Assembly (NCBI GenBank): GCA_963635575.1
Contig: CAVHFU010000003.1
Coordinates: 6,874-70,873 of the forward strand
Source of the DNA: RGIG9151 sp963635575
GTDB lineage: Bacteria; Bacillota; Clostridia; TANB77; RGIG9151
DNA: 64,000 nt
Direction of reading: 5' to 3'
Position numbers and translations under genes: made by a program. Positions 50,995-59,929 of the stretch are shown here, one piece after another (position 1 is the first letter of the stretch; each line of letters starts with the position of its first letter). Under the pieces are notes generated by a model. That model saw only the letters and a list, made by a program, of their open reading frames with translations, ran no database searches and was not told the origin of the DNA.

Positions 50995-51729
50995 TTAACA
51001 ATCCTTAAAGGACAACAGCATCTCATCAATAGCCATTGAGAAATTACAATTTCCGCTTATTCTACGCTCCGCCAAATCTATTATCGGAACATATTTTGCA
51101 ACAGAAATTATATCACTGTTTCCACCATCCCGCAACACATTTTTATCACTCATTATTTTCTCATCACAATATTTCATCATTTCGTGCAAAATCTCAATAA
51201 CATTATCCTTATTCTTTTCAAAATACTCAGAAAACTTTAGAATATCAATTACACTCTTACTTCCAATTGAGTCAATTATATTTTTAACATCAGAGTCAAT
51301 GTGTATCCCATCTTCCGACTTTATCCTAATTCTCTTAACCCTAGAACGTATTGTATTTATAACACTGTATATTGAAGATGAAATAAGTATAATGACCGCA
51401 TAATTAGGCGGTTCTTCTAAAGTTTTTAGCAAACAATTTTGAGCAGAAATATTTAGTTTCTCCGCATAAGGTATAATATAGACCTTTTTGGGGCACATAA
51501 GAGGCTTTATCGCAACATCTTTCTGTAAATCCCTTATACTCTCCACCTTTATAGTTTTCTCCTCAGTTAAGAAAATAGTACAATCAGGATTGTTATCGAT
51601 AGACTTCCCTAGAATTTCACTTGCAAATGACCTTGCCTCTTCTAGGGCTTTTTTTTCATCATTACATTCTAAAAAATATGCATGATTAATGTTTCCGTTA
51701 TTTATATCATTCTTCAACTCATTTATCAT
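50995..51729 (-). CDS. holB: DNA polymerase III delta-prime subunit
   Basis: A 244-residue clamp-loader subunit. Conserved segments: NHAYFLECNDEKKALEEA near the N-terminus, KVYIIPYAEKLNISAQNCLLKTLEEPP (the SRC-like sensor region) and a C-terminal helical part. Short for HolB (usually ~320). ATG 51729 follows AAAGGTGAG. Gene order with ricT, yaaR and tmk supports the call. Confidence 0.92.
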   Translation of the reverse strand: MINELKNDINNGNINHAYFLECNDEKKALEEARSFASEILGKSIDNNPDCTIFLTEEKTIKVESIRDLQKDVAIKPLMCPKKVYIIPYAEKLNISAQNCLLKTLEEPPNYAVIILISSSIYSVINTIRSRVKRIRIKSEDGIHIDSDVKNIIDSIGSKSVIDILKFSEYFEKNKDNVIEILHEMMKYCDEKIMSDKNVLRDGGNSDIISVAKYVPIIDLAERRISGNCNFSMAIDEMLLSFKDC

Positions 51730-51743
51730 TTTTCTCACCTTTG

Positions 51744-52193
51744 CTACATCAGTAAATCAACCAACATTCCTTGAAGACCACTAATTTTTTCAACAATCTT
51801 CAATCTATCTTTTTCCGAATTCATCATTTCCTGTGTCAAGCTTTCTAGCTCTTCATCAACCTTTTTAACAATTCCCATCACCTTATAAGAACCATCCCTG
51901 CCAAACTTACTTTCTTTAGAATATTTATAAGAAAACCTAACAGTATGTTCCAAAAAATCTTTTATCATAGTTTTATACTCTATTAAATCCCGCAACTCCA
52001 TTTTTTCTTTAACGAACTTGCCCTTTTCAGCAATATCTTTTAATTTCTTTTCCAGTTGTTCTCTTTCATTATCCCTTTCAAACCCACCAAGATTATCAGA
52101 AAAACTTCCACCGGTAGACTTTCTTACTTTGCCGTTTCCGGTTCCTGTATGGCTAATCGCAGAAGACGTCAAACCTACACCATTTATTTTCAA
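51744..52193 (-). CDS. yaaR: YaaR/DUF327-family protein
   Basis: A 149-residue cytosolic, helical protein matching YaaR in length (146 in Bacillus) and in the segment EYKTMIKDFLEHTVRFSYKYSKESKF. Function unknown. TTG 52193 behind GAGGAGGAG replaces a 25-residue longer frame. The yaaR promoter and the first part of the longer frame overlap, supporting this choice. Confidence 0.88.
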   Translation of the reverse strand: MKINGVGLTSSAISHTGTGNGKVRKSTGGSFSDNLGGFERDNEREQLEKKLKDIAEKGKFVKEKMELRDLIEYKTMIKDFLEHTVRFSYKYSKESKFGRDGSYKVMGIVKKVDEELESLTQEMMNSEKDRLKIVEKISGLQGMLVDLLM

Positions 52194-52239
52194 ATTTAAC
52201 TCCTCCTCACAATTAATTTCTTTACAAATCGACATTGAT

Positions 52240-52268
52240 ATTGTATCATACATATGAAATATAAACAA
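52240..52268 (-). promoter_or_regulatory. SigA extended -10 promoter of the yaaR-holB-ricT operon
   Basis: TTGTTT (52263-52268), 17-bp spacer, and extended -10 TGATACAAT (hexamer 52240-52245). It is divergent from tmk. Confidence 0.68.
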
Positions 52269-52298
52269 GGAAAAATATTTTGGAAAGGATATGAAAAT

Positions 52299-52970
52299 AT
52301 GGGAAAAATCATAGTCATAGAGGGGTTAGACGGCTCCGGCAAACAGACCCAATCTGAAAGATTATATAATAGATTAATTGCCGAAGGATATAATGTAAAA
52401 AAAATAGCTTATCCTAGATATGAAAATCCATCATCATCTCTAGTAAAAATGTATTTGTCAGGCGAATTCGGTAAAGACGCAAACGAAATAAGTCCTTATA
52501 TCTCCTCTACTTTTTTTGCAGTAGACAGATATGCCTCATATAAGCAAGACTACGAAGAATTTTATAAAAATGGCGGAATTCTTATACTAGACAGATATGT
52601 AACAGCCAATATGGTACATCAATCCGGGAAAATAAATGACCCAAACGAAAAAGAAAAGTTTTTAACCTGGCTTTCCGACTTTGAATACGGACTATTTGGA
52701 ATACCCAAGCCGGACAAAGTGTTTTTCTTAAACATACCTCCAAAGGTTAGTCAAATGTTAATGAGAAATCGGGAAAACAAGTTCTCTCACGAAAAAGAAA
52801 AAGACATACATGAATCAAACGAGTCTTATTTAAATAAAGCCTATGACAATGCTTGTTACTTAATAAATAAATATAATTGGGACGAGATTAATTGTACAGA
52901 AGACGGCAAATTAAGAACAATTGAAGACATAAATGAAGAAATCTATAAAAAAGCAAAAGAAATATTGTAA
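52299..52970 (+). CDS. tmk: Thymidylate kinase
   Basis: A 223-residue P-loop kinase making dTDP from dTMP: EGLDGSGKQTQ (P-loop, ~8-18), DRYVTANMVHQ and the lid-like region MRNRENKFSHEKEKD. ATG 52299 follows GGAAAGGAT and replaces a 15-residue longer frame. It is transcribed opposite to yaaR-holB-ricT, in contrast to the usual co-directional order. Confidence 0.94.
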   Translation: MGKIIVIEGLDGSGKQTQSERLYNRLIAEGYNVKKIAYPRYENPSSSLVKMYLSGEFGKDANEISPYISSTFFAVDRYASYKQDYEEFYKNGGILILDRYVTANMVHQSGKINDPNEKEKFLTWLSDFEYGLFGIPKPDKVFFLNIPPKVSQMLMRNRENKFSHEKEKDIHESNESYLNKAYDNACYLINKYNWDEINCTEDGKLRTIEDINEEIYKKAKEIL

Positions 52971-52992
52971 AAGGTGGCTTATGCCACCTTTT
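52969..52992. terminator. Bidirectional terminator of tmk and sigF
   Basis: 10-bp stem AAAAGGTGGC/GCCACCTTTT with a 4-nt loop, overlapping the sigF stop codon. Confidence 0.9.
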
Positions 52993-53713
52993 ATTCTGCC
53001 ATTTTTGTTCTCATGTCGTCTAAAATTCGTTTTTCCATTCGTGAAACTTGTACCTGAGAAATTCCAAGCATATCCGCTACTCTCATTTGGGTAGCCCCCT
53101 TAAAATATCTCATAGTTATAAGTTGCTGTTCTTTAGGCTTTAACTCAGACACCAATTGCTTTAATACGATTTTCTCAAATTCCTTATTACTAGAATCCAT
53201 ATCATCACACAACTTGTCAATTAAATAAATAGGATTTTTGTCATTTTCATTAACAATTGCATTTAATGATTCTGCCGGGTGCATCGCTTCTAGAGCCATA
53301 ATTATTTCGTCTTCTGAAATTTTTAAACGTTCAGACAATTCAGCAACAGTAGGTTCTACACCATTTTTCGCAAAAAAGAAATCTATAGCAAGCCTTATTT
53401 TTCCTGCCGTTTCCTTTAATGAACGACTCACCTTAACCAAGCCGTCATCTCTTAAAAATCTTCTAATTTCCCCCATAATGAGTGGCACAGCATATGTAGA
53501 AAACTGAGTATTAAAAGAAGTATCAAACTTGCGGATAGCTTTAATAAGCCCTATACTGCCTATTTGATATAAATCCTCTTTTTCGTACCCTCTATTCATA
53601 AATCTTTTAACTACGCTCCAAACAAGGCCCGAATTTTTTTCCACTAATAAATTCATTGCCTCTTGTGAGTTACATTGTGCCTTCAAAATTAATTCTTCAT
53701 TTGTAAATTCCAT
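52991..53713 (-). CDS. sigF: Sporulation sigma factor SigF
   Basis: A 240-residue sigma-70 protein with regions 2 (GLVWSVVKRFMNRGYEKEDLYQIGSIGLIKAIRKFD), 3 (IRRFLRDDGLVKVSRSLKE) and 4 (MRYFKGATQMRVADMLGISQVQVSRME). Being last in the order spoIIAA, spoIIAB, sigF identifies it as SigF, which directs early forespore transcription, rather than SigG. ATG 53713 behind AAAGGA replaces a nine-residue longer frame. Confidence 0.97.
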   Translation of the reverse strand: MEFTNEELILKAQCNSQEAMNLLVEKNSGLVWSVVKRFMNRGYEKEDLYQIGSIGLIKAIRKFDTSFNTQFSTYAVPLIMGEIRRFLRDDGLVKVSRSLKETAGKIRLAIDFFFAKNGVEPTVAELSERLKISEDEIIMALEAMHPAESLNAIVNENDKNPIYLIDKLCDDMDSSNKEFEKIVLKQLVSELKPKEQQLITMRYFKGATQMRVADMLGISQVQVSRMEKRILDDMRTKMAE

Positions 53714-53780
53714 AATTATTCCTTTCTCTTTCGTAACCATGTGGAACTAATATCCACAACATCCTCTATCATTCTACTTC

Positions 53781-54248
53781 TTACATAGCTCTTTCTTTTT
53801 CTTTATGCATTAAACCTTGTGTGTTTTTCTTTATCCTTTTATTCATAGTAACGCTTGTACCTTTATTTAGTTCTGATTTTACTATAAGTTTATCCATAAA
53901 ACTTTCCATAATAGTAAATCCCATTCCGGAACGTTCTAAATCAGGTTTAGTCGTATAAAGAGGTTCTTTTGCTTTATTTATATCTGCTATTCCTTTACCT
54001 TTATCTTTTATTTGAATAGTTACCATATCACCTTTTATTTGTGCCGAAATGCTTATCATTCCGAGCTCGTCATCATAAGCATGTACAATAGAATTAGTAA
54101 CTGCCTCTGATACTGCCGTTTTTATTTCCGATAACTCCTCTATTGTAGGGTCTAATTGTGAAACAAAAGAAGCAACTGCTACTCTTGCAAACCCTTCATT
54201 ATTAGACTTACTTAAAAATTCCAACTTCATAATATTATCGTATCCCAT
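53781..54248 (-). CDS. spoIIAB: Anti-sigma F factor SpoIIAB
   Basis: A 155-residue GHKL kinase: LDPTIEELSEIKTAVSEAVTNSIVHAY (N box), KDKGKGI (G1), ERSGMGFTIMESF (G2). It holds SigF inactive and phosphorylates SpoIIAA. ATG 54248 follows GAGGG, at the SpoIIAA stop. It is a little longer than the Bacillus protein (146), with a basic C-terminal extension (KRIKKNTQGLMHKEK). Confidence 0.97.
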   Translation of the reverse strand: MGYDNIMKLEFLSKSNNEGFARVAVASFVSQLDPTIEELSEIKTAVSEAVTNSIVHAYDDELGMISISAQIKGDMVTIQIKDKGKGIADINKAKEPLYTTKPDLERSGMGFTIMESFMDKLIVKSELNKGTSVTMNKRIKKNTQGLMHKEKERAM

Positions 54249-54249
54249 T

Positions 54250-54600
54250 CTATACCCTCACTTTCATCTTTTGTAATGCTATTTCTGTATTCTCATATTC
54301 ATCTAATATCCTAAATATTCCAGACATTTTAAATATCTTTCTCACCGTCGGCTTTAATTTTACCACACTAACAATTCCACCTTTTTTCGTAATCGCTTTA
54401 TATCTTCCCATAATAAGTCCAAGTCCTGAGCTATCCATAAAGTTAACTCCATCGAAGTCAAAAATAAGTCTTTTCGCCCCTCTAAATTCAATTGCTAAAT
54501 CTAACTTGTCCCTTATCTTTTCACAAGTGTGGTGATCTATTTCTTCATTTATTTTTACAATTATAGTCCTACTTTCATTTATAAAGTCTATACTTACCAT
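54250..54600 (-). CDS. spoIIAA: Anti-sigma F factor antagonist SpoIIAA
   Basis: A 116-residue STAS protein with the phosphorylation site FMDSSGLGLIMGRY, where the Ser is the SpoIIAB target and is dephosphorylated by SpoIIE (413-2629). First gene of the spoIIA operon. ATG 54600 follows AGGAGG. A sigma-H-type promoter and Spo0A boxes precede it. Confidence 0.97.
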   Translation of the reverse strand: MVSIDFINESRTIIVKINEEIDHHTCEKIRDKLDLAIEFRGAKRLIFDFDGVNFMDSSGLGLIMGRYKAITKKGGIVSVVKLKPTVRKIFKMSGIFRILDEYENTEIALQKMKVRV

Positions 54601-54624
54601 TTTTATCCTCCTCCCGAAGTTCTA

Positions 54625-54687
54625 ATTCTCTCTATAGTTAGGGTTCTCCTCTGTCGAAACAAGGCAAAAATTAGTAATATATCGACA
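54625..54687 (-). promoter_or_regulatory. SigH promoter and Spo0A boxes of the spoIIA operon
   Basis: On the minus strand AGAGGAGAA (54644-54652), a 12-bp spacer and AGAGAAT (54625-54631) match the sigma-H consensus. Spo0A boxes TGTCGAA (plus strand, 54652-54658) abut the -35 and TGTCGAT (minus, 54681-54687) lies just upstream. This matches the known SigH/Spo0A~P control of spoIIA. Confidence 0.88.
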
Positions 54688-54857
54688 TTTATTTTTTCTT
54701 CACATTTTATTAAATTCCTTCCTTAATTGCTTAATTTCACATATTTTTCACATTTTTAGAGGGCAAAAAAAATTATCGTAAAAATCACTTGTATATTCTA
54801 TTTTTTTTGTGTAAAATTACTAAGTGGTATGATTTTATGAAAGGTGGTTTATTTATG

Positions 54858-55748
54858 TCAGTTGTTTCGCCTGAGCAGTTTGCAATGCTTAAATTTGCAA
54901 ATAAAGACTTCAAAAACATAAAGAAATACTATAGAAAATTTCACGATATAAATTCCAAAAAATATCTTGCAGTATATAAACAAGGGCTTTATGGAATACT
55001 TGACGTTGAAACCGAGAAGCTTGTTGTTCCTTATAGATACCAAAAAATATGTGATTTTAAAGATGGCTTTGCTTGGGTAAAAGCTAAAAATAAATGGGGT
55101 TTTATAAATAAAAATTTAGTTGAAGTTGTTTCGCCTAAGTATTTAGACGCATTCGGCCTTGATAACGGTAATTTCCAACTAGGTATAATTCATTGTGTCG
55201 GTAATTCTCAAATCACAAATGACCTTACTAAACTTACTGAATGGTACAAGGAAAATCGTAGAAAAAACCCTCCTATTCTATATAATAGAATTCAAGGTTT
55301 TAGTGAAGGGCTTACCCCTATTAAGCTTAGAAAAAAATGGGGATTTATCGATACGGAAGGAAATATAGTTATAAAATCCAGATTCGATTATGTAAAACCT
55401 TTTTCTTATGGAATATCTGCCGTCTGCCAAAACGGCAAATGGGGATTCATAGATAAAACAGGAAAATTTGTTGTAAAGCCTCAATACGCAGACTGTACTT
55501 CTTTTATGAAGCCTTCTCAATCTCTTGTAAAAATGGAATTAAAACGCCCTAGTCACAATATAATCTTGAATTACATTTATAGTATGTTTAAAAAAATATA
55601 TGTACCTACCGGAGATGTGCCATTTGCGCAAGTTGAAATTCCTTCCGAAGAAATAGGAAAAGTAAAAATTGCTTGTATCGGGCTAACAGGAGAACGATTA
55701 AAAAGGAGTGCAAAAAAAGATATCGAAATTCATGCAGAAATATACTAA
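54858..55748 (+). CDS. WG-repeat protein
   Basis: A 296-residue protein with four or five WG (KWG) beta repeats: GLYGILDVETEKLVVPYRY, KWGFINKNLVEVVSPKY, KWGFIDTEGNIVIKSRF, KWGFIDKTGKFVVKPQY. No signal peptide; probably a cytosolic binding protein. ATG 54858 follows AAAGGTGG and replaces a 23-residue longer frame. Its function is unknown. It stands alone between the spoIIA promoter and a terminator. Confidence 0.88.
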   Translation, partial: SVVSPEQFAMLKFANKDFKNIKKYYRKFHDINSKKYLAVYKQGLYGILDVETEKLVVPYRYQKICDFKDGFAWVKAKNKWGFINKNLVEVVSPKYLDAFGLDNGNFQLGIIHCVGNSQITNDLTKLTEWYKENRRKNPPILYNRIQGFSEGLTPIKLRKKWGFIDTEGNIVIKSRFDYVKPFSYGISAVCQNGKWGFIDKTGKFVVKPQYADCTSFMKPSQSLVKMELKRPSHNIILNYIYSMFKKIYVPTGDVPFAQVEIPSEEIGKVKIACIGLTGERLKRSAKKDIEIHAEIY

Positions 55749-55775
55749 AAAGGGTGTCCGGTTGGACATCCTTTT
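55747..55775. terminator. Bidirectional terminator
   Basis: 12-bp stem with one G-U pair (55748-55759 with 55764-55775) between the convergent WG-repeat and CBS genes. Confidence 0.88.
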
Positions 55776-55777
55776 AT

Positions 55778-56215
55778 TCAATTCCACTTATCTATTTCTC
55801 TGTCCTCACAAATATCGCATAAGCATTGAGATACCTCTATATCAAAATCACAATCAAGTGCAATATCACCTAGAGATACTAACCCTACTAATTTATCATT
55901 CTCAACTATCGGTAATCTTCTTACTTGCCAATCAGACATAATTTCACAAGCTTCATCTAATGACATATCCGGTCTTCCTGTTTTAACCCCCGATGTCATT
56001 ATATCTTTTACCATTGTAGTTTCAGGATCCTTACCCTCTGCAATATTTCTAACAACAATATCTCTGTCTGTAACTAGCCCCAAAAGCGTTTGATTATCAT
56101 TGCAAACAGGCACAACGCCAACATCATACTTTTGCATTATTTCTGCCGCTTTTTTCAAATCAGTATTAGGTGTTACCCATTTTAAATTTGTATTCATAAT
56201 TTCTTTTATTTTCAT
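55778..56215 (-). CDS. Two-CBS-domain protein
   Basis: A 145-residue Bateman-module protein: CBS 1 (~8-57, TPNTDLKKAAEIMQKYDVGVVPV, LGLVTDRDIV) and CBS 2 (~72-125, VRRLPIVENDKLVGLVSLGDIA). Such proteins bind adenine nucleotides and regulate partners. The C-terminus has a Cys pair (CLCDICED). ATG 56215 follows GGGAGGAAG. Partner unknown. Confidence 0.92.
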   Translation of the reverse strand: MKIKEIMNTNLKWVTPNTDLKKAAEIMQKYDVGVVPVCNDNQTLLGLVTDRDIVVRNIAEGKDPETTMVKDIMTSGVKTGRPDMSLDEACEIMSDWQVRRLPIVENDKLVGLVSLGDIALDCDFDIEVSQCLCDICEDREIDKWN

Positions 56216-56232
56216 TTCTTCTTCCTCCCTTT

Positions 56233-56265
56233 AAAAACAAAAACTACTCGCTTAATGAGTAGTTT
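56233..56265 (-). terminator. Terminator after the DUF212 gene
   Basis: Perfect 9-bp stem (56241-56249 with 56257-56265) followed by an A/T-rich T tract on the minus strand. Confidence 0.8.
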
Positions 56266-56291
56266 ATCTATTTTTACACTAAATATTCATT

Positions 56292-56723
56292 TTATAGCAT
56301 AAATATTACGGCAACAATAACACCATAAACACCACCAGCAATTACTTGAACAGGTGTATGACCCAATAATTCCTTTAGTTTAACGTTAGTATCAACATGA
56401 ACTTGATTTGAATTAATAAGTTGATTTAGTATACTCGCTTGTTTCCCTGCAGCTCTTCTAACTCCTGCAGCATCATACATAACAATAATCGAAAAAACAA
56501 ACGCAACAGCAAAAATAGGAGACGATAGCCCTTCAGATATTCCCACTGCTGTCATAAGAGAAGTAACTGTCGCCGAATGTGAACTCGGCATCCCTCCAGT
56601 TTCCACAAGTCGTTTAAAATTAAGTTTTTTATTTTTTACTGCATCAGCCAAAAATTTAAAAACTTGCACTGTTGCCCACGCTATAATCGGTATTATTAAA
56701 AACTTGTAATCTCTTATATTCAT
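56292..56723 (-). CDS. Divergent PAP2-family membrane protein (DUF212, YuiD-like)
   Basis: A 143-residue protein with four membrane segments and the DUF212 motifs ETGGMPSSHSATVTSL and YDAAGVRRAAGKQA, ending in ELLGHTPVQVIAGGVYG. These resemble acid-phosphatase motifs of PAP2 lipid phosphatases. The neighbouring gene makes prenyl diphosphates, so a prenyl-lipid phosphatase role is plausible. ATG 56723 follows AAAGGGG. Confidence 0.9.
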   Translation of the reverse strand: MNIRDYKFLIIPIIAWATVQVFKFLADAVKNKKLNFKRLVETGGMPSSHSATVTSLMTAVGISEGLSSPIFAVAFVFSIIVMYDAAGVRRAAGKQASILNQLINSNQVHVDTNVKLKELLGHTPVQVIAGGVYGVIVAVIFML

Positions 56724-56737
56724 ATATTCTACCCCTT

Positions 56738-57619
56738 TTAGTTGTTTCTTTCCTTTATAAATATTGCCAATTCATTAAAAAAATCGGTATTATACTTAGA
56801 AAACTTTACAAGTACATTTTGTGCTTCCTCAGTTTTTTGTTCTAATTGCTTTTTAGCTTCGTCAAGTCCTAAAACAGTAACAAAAGTACGTTTCCCTTTT
56901 GTTTTATCATGACCTATCGGTTTACCAAGTACCTTTTCATCTCCAACTTCGCCCAAAATATCGTCTCGGATTTGGAAAGTAAGACCTATAATATTAGCAT
57001 ATTCAGTTAAAATTTTTATTTCATCATTAGTAGCTCCCGCAAGAGTCGCTCCCATCGTTAGTGATGCCCTAATTAAAGCCGCGGTTTTATTATCATGCAT
57101 ATACATAAGTTCACTAATTAAAATGTCTTTACCTTCATTCTCTATATCAACATATTCACCTTTAATCATATCAAACACATTATCTGAGAAAATCTTAAAA
57201 GCTTTTACTTTGTTCTCAATATTATCAAGATTTTGCAAATCGCTCGCAATAACCTTATAAGCATAATCAAGCAATCCGTCTCCTGCTAAAATCGCCGTAC
57301 TTTCGCCAAAAACCTTATGATTTGTAGGTTTCCCACGCCTTAGGTCGTCATTATCTATTGCAGGTAAATCGTCATGAATAAGTGAAAATGTATGCACCAT
57401 TTCCATTGCACAAGCAAACGGAACAGCTTTTCCATAATCATCCTTAAATAGCCTATATCCTTCTAGCACCAAAGCAGGTCTTAACCTTTTCCCACCTGCC
57501 ATAAGGCTATATTTCATAGATTCAAGTAATTCTTTCTCGGGACAATTCTGAGTTTTAATTAATCTATCTAGTTCTTCATTAATTAAACATATATATTCTT
57601 TAAGTCTTTCTTTTAACAT
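56738..57619 (-). CDS. ispA: Farnesyl/geranyl diphosphate synthase
   Basis: A 293-residue trans-prenyltransferase condensing IPP onto allylic diphosphates. Both Asp-rich motifs are present: SLIHDDLPAIDNDDLRRGKP (first, ~80-99) and QIRDDILGEVGD (second). ATG 57619 follows GGGAGAG. Within the conserved group nusB-xseA-xseB-ispA. Confidence 0.96.
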   Translation of the reverse strand: MLKERLKEYICLINEELDRLIKTQNCPEKELLESMKYSLMAGGKRLRPALVLEGYRLFKDDYGKAVPFACAMEMVHTFSLIHDDLPAIDNDDLRRGKPTNHKVFGESTAILAGDGLLDYAYKVIASDLQNLDNIENKVKAFKIFSDNVFDMIKGEYVDIENEGKDILISELMYMHDNKTAALIRASLTMGATLAGATNDEIKILTEYANIIGLTFQIRDDILGEVGDEKVLGKPIGHDKTKGKRTFVTVLGLDEAKKQLEQKTEEAQNVLVKFSKYNTDFFNELAIFIKERNN

Positions 57620-57631
57620 ATTTTTCTCTCC

Positions 57632-57844
57632 CTATTTAAGTTCTTCTTCAACAATTTTGGAATTTTTTTCTAAAACAGTAACTATCTTCTTCTCTGCTTT
57701 ATCTAAAATTTCAGTGCAATGCTTAGATGCCTTCATTCCCTCTTCAAATTTTTTCATGCTTTCATCCAAAGTTAAATCTCCGCTTTCTAAGTCTGCAACT
57801 ATTTTTTCAAGCTCATCAATCGTTTCTTCAAAAGTTTTCTCCAT
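57632..57844 (-). CDS. xseB: Exonuclease VII small subunit
   Basis: A 70-residue helical protein with the XseB pattern EETIDELEKIVADLESGDLTLDESMKKFEEGM. Pairs with XseA in exonuclease VII, which trims single-stranded DNA ends. ATG 57844 follows AAAGGAG at nine bases and is preferred to TTG 57853. Confidence 0.95.
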   Translation of the reverse strand: MEKTFEETIDELEKIVADLESGDLTLDESMKKFEEGMKASKHCTEILDKAEKKIVTVLEKNSKIVEEELK

Positions 57845-57858
57845 TATATCCAACTCCT

Positions 57859-59052
57859 TTAATTTATTCTAGTTCCTATAATCTCTCCGTCACTCATTTT
57901 TACACTAAACTGTTCGCCCACATTTATATCCTTTTCAGACTTAATAACTTTATCATCTTTTAGTACAACAGAATATCCTCTAGATAAAGTCTTTAGTGGA
58001 CTTAGTGTATCTAATTTATTTACCACATTCACAAACTCATTTTTCTTTTTATTTATTATCTTATCATTTACCCTAATTAAATCACGAGTAGCCATATCAT
58101 ATCTTATTTTCAGTTTATTAATAAGTTCCTCCGGTCTTTTAAAGTAATATGACTCCTTTAATTTAATAAGCCTCTTTCTCTTGTTCTCTAAATTTCCCAA
58201 AAGTGCTAAACGTAGTCTTTTCTCATATGTATTAATCTTATATGTAAGTTCACCTAAACTCGGGAAAACAACTTCTGCCGCTGCCGAAGGCGTAGGTGCT
58301 CTTAAATCAGAAACAAAATCACATATAGTAAAATCAGTCTCATGCCCTACCGCCGAAACCACAGGGATTTTTGAATTATATATAGCATAAGCTAGTTCTT
58401 CACTGTTAAAATTCCATAAATCTTCAATAGAACCTCCTCCACGGCCAATTATAATAACATCAGCCAAGTTATGCTCATTTATAAATTGTACTTGGTGAAC
58501 CAATTCCTTATATGCTCCTTCTCCTTGAACTGCACTAGGAAATAGCTTTATATTAGCCTTAGGGAATCTTCTTTGAGAAACATTTAAAATATCTCTAATA
58601 ACCGCTCCGGTAGATGAAGTTATAACTGCTACACATTTCGGTAACAGAGGTAGCTTTTTCTTTATACTCTCATCAAACAATCCTTCTTTAGCAAGTTTCT
58701 CCTTTAATTTTTCATACTGTGCATATAAATCTCCTACTCCGTCTAATTCCATAAAGTCGCAATATAACTGGCATTGTCCATCCTTTTCATATGAAGAAAT
58801 ATACCCAGAAATAACAATCTTCATTCCATCTTCAGGCTTAAACTTTAAGCCTAAGCTCTGCCCCCTAAACATAACACATTTCATAGAAGCATTTTCATCT
58901 TTTAATGAAAAGTACATATGTCCGGAAGAATGATTTTTAAAATTAGAAATTTCACCCTTGACCATTATATTGGAAAGGATGAAATCATTATCTAAAACTT
59001 TCTTTATATATTTATTTACTTGAGTAACTGTATATGTATTAATAGTACTCAC
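57859..59052 (-). CDS. xseA: Exonuclease VII large subunit
   Basis: A 397-residue nuclease with an N-terminal OB domain (VTQVNKYIKKVLDNDF, GEISNFKNHSSGHMYFSLKDE) and the catalytic region IGRGGGSIEDLWNFNSEEL, PVVSAVGHETDFTICDFVSDLRAPTPSAAAE. The annotated GTG 59052 has AAGGA directly against it; the AAGGAG site is better placed for the ATT three codons on, so the exact start is uncertain. Confidence 0.96.
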   Translation of the reverse strand: MSTINTYTVTQVNKYIKKVLDNDFILSNIMVKGEISNFKNHSSGHMYFSLKDENASMKCVMFRGQSLGLKFKPEDGMKIVISGYISSYEKDGQCQLYCDFMELDGVGDLYAQYEKLKEKLAKEGLFDESIKKKLPLLPKCVAVITSSTGAVIRDILNVSQRRFPKANIKLFPSAVQGEGAYKELVHQVQFINEHNLADVIIIGRGGGSIEDLWNFNSEELAYAIYNSKIPVVSAVGHETDFTICDFVSDLRAPTPSAAAEVVFPSLGELTYKINTYEKRLRLALLGNLENKRKRLIKLKESYYFKRPEELINKLKIRYDMATRDLIRVNDKIINKKKNEFVNVVNKLDTLSPLKTLSRGYSVVLKDDKVIKSEKDINVGEQFSVKMSDGEIIGTRIN

Positions 59053-59055
59053 TCC

Positions 59056-59451
59056 TTAGTTTTCTACTACCTGCCCTAATAATCCGTTAATAAATTTAGC
59101 AGAATCATCACTTCCAAACTTTTTAGCAAGTTCAACAGCCTCATTTATACTAACTCCAACAGGGATGTCTTCTCTATGTTTAATTTCGAAAATTGCCACT
59201 CTTAAAATTGGTAAATCCATTTTAGCAATTCTGCCTATTGTCCAGTCTTTAGCTTTAGCTTCAATTATCTCGTCAATTTCTTTTAGAGAGTTCATTACTC
59301 CATTAATTACTTCAAGAAAGTAATCCTTATCATACTTTACATCTCCATAAGAATCTAAAAATTCTTCTACCTGTTCCTTAATGTTTTCCTTTTGAAATTC
59401 AATTTGAAATAAAAAACAAACTGCCATTTCTCTAGCTAATTTTCTGTTCAC
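59056..59451 (-). CDS. nusB: Transcription antitermination factor NusB
   Basis: A 131-residue NusB protein with KLAREMAVCFLFQ, DWTIGRIAKMDLPILRVAIFEI and INEAVELAKKFGSDDSAKFINGLLG. Functions in rRNA antitermination. GTG 59451 behind GGGGG at nine bases. Confidence 0.96.
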   Translation of the reverse strand: MNRKLAREMAVCFLFQIEFQKENIKEQVEEFLDSYGDVKYDKDYFLEVINGVMNSLKEIDEIIEAKAKDWTIGRIAKMDLPILRVAIFEIKHREDIPVGVSINEAVELAKKFGSDDSAKFINGLLGQVVEN

Positions 59452-59474
59452 AACAAATTTCCCCCAAACTAAAG

Positions 59475-59831
59475 TTAAATTACTGATTTCTCTTTCTTAC
59501 TATTAAAATTAATACCTTGAATATGAATATTAACAGCCTTAACTGTCATTCCGACTATTTCTTCTAAAGTCTTTTTAACCTTATCTTGGATATCCCAAGC
59601 AATATCAGGAATTTTAACTCCATATTCAACTATTACATATACATCTAAAGTAATAGTTTTATCATTAATTTCTACCTTTATTCCACTTGTCTTTTTACTA
59701 CCCAAAATATTAGTAATTCCATCAATAATTCCACCAGGAATATCGTAAACGCCGGGCACAGACATAACGGTTTTTTCAACTATTGTGGAAATAACTTCTT
59801 CAGAAATACTTAAATTTATATTATTCTCCAT
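59475..59831 (-). CDS. Asp23/Gls24-family protein (YqhY-like)
   Basis: A 118-residue DUF322 protein: ISEEVISTIVEKTVMSVPGVYDI, VEINDKTITLDVYVIVEYGVKIPDIA, VNIHIQGINF. YqhY-like members act in membrane-lipid homeostasis, and the usual neighbour nusB is present. ATG 59831 follows GGAGGTAAAG and sits just downstream of a promoter, so a longer frame is rejected. Confidence 0.92.
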   Translation of the reverse strand: MENNINLSISEEVISTIVEKTVMSVPGVYDIPGGIIDGITNILGSKKTSGIKVEINDKTITLDVYVIVEYGVKIPDIAWDIQDKVKKTLEEIVGMTVKAVNIHIQGINFNSKKEKSVI

Positions 59832-59856
59832 TTTCTTTACCTCCGCAACAAGTTTT

Positions 59857-59885
59857 ATTTTACCACAAAAATACAATTCTTGCAA
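59857..59885 (-). promoter_or_regulatory. SigA promoter of the asp23-nusB-xseAB-ispA operon
   Basis: TTGCAA (59880-59885), 17-bp spacer, TAAAAT (59857-59862). Confidence 0.72.
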
Positions 59886-59929
59886 GTAGAGTTTTAGCAT
59901 AAATAAGTAGACCTTAATTTGCGATTTAT

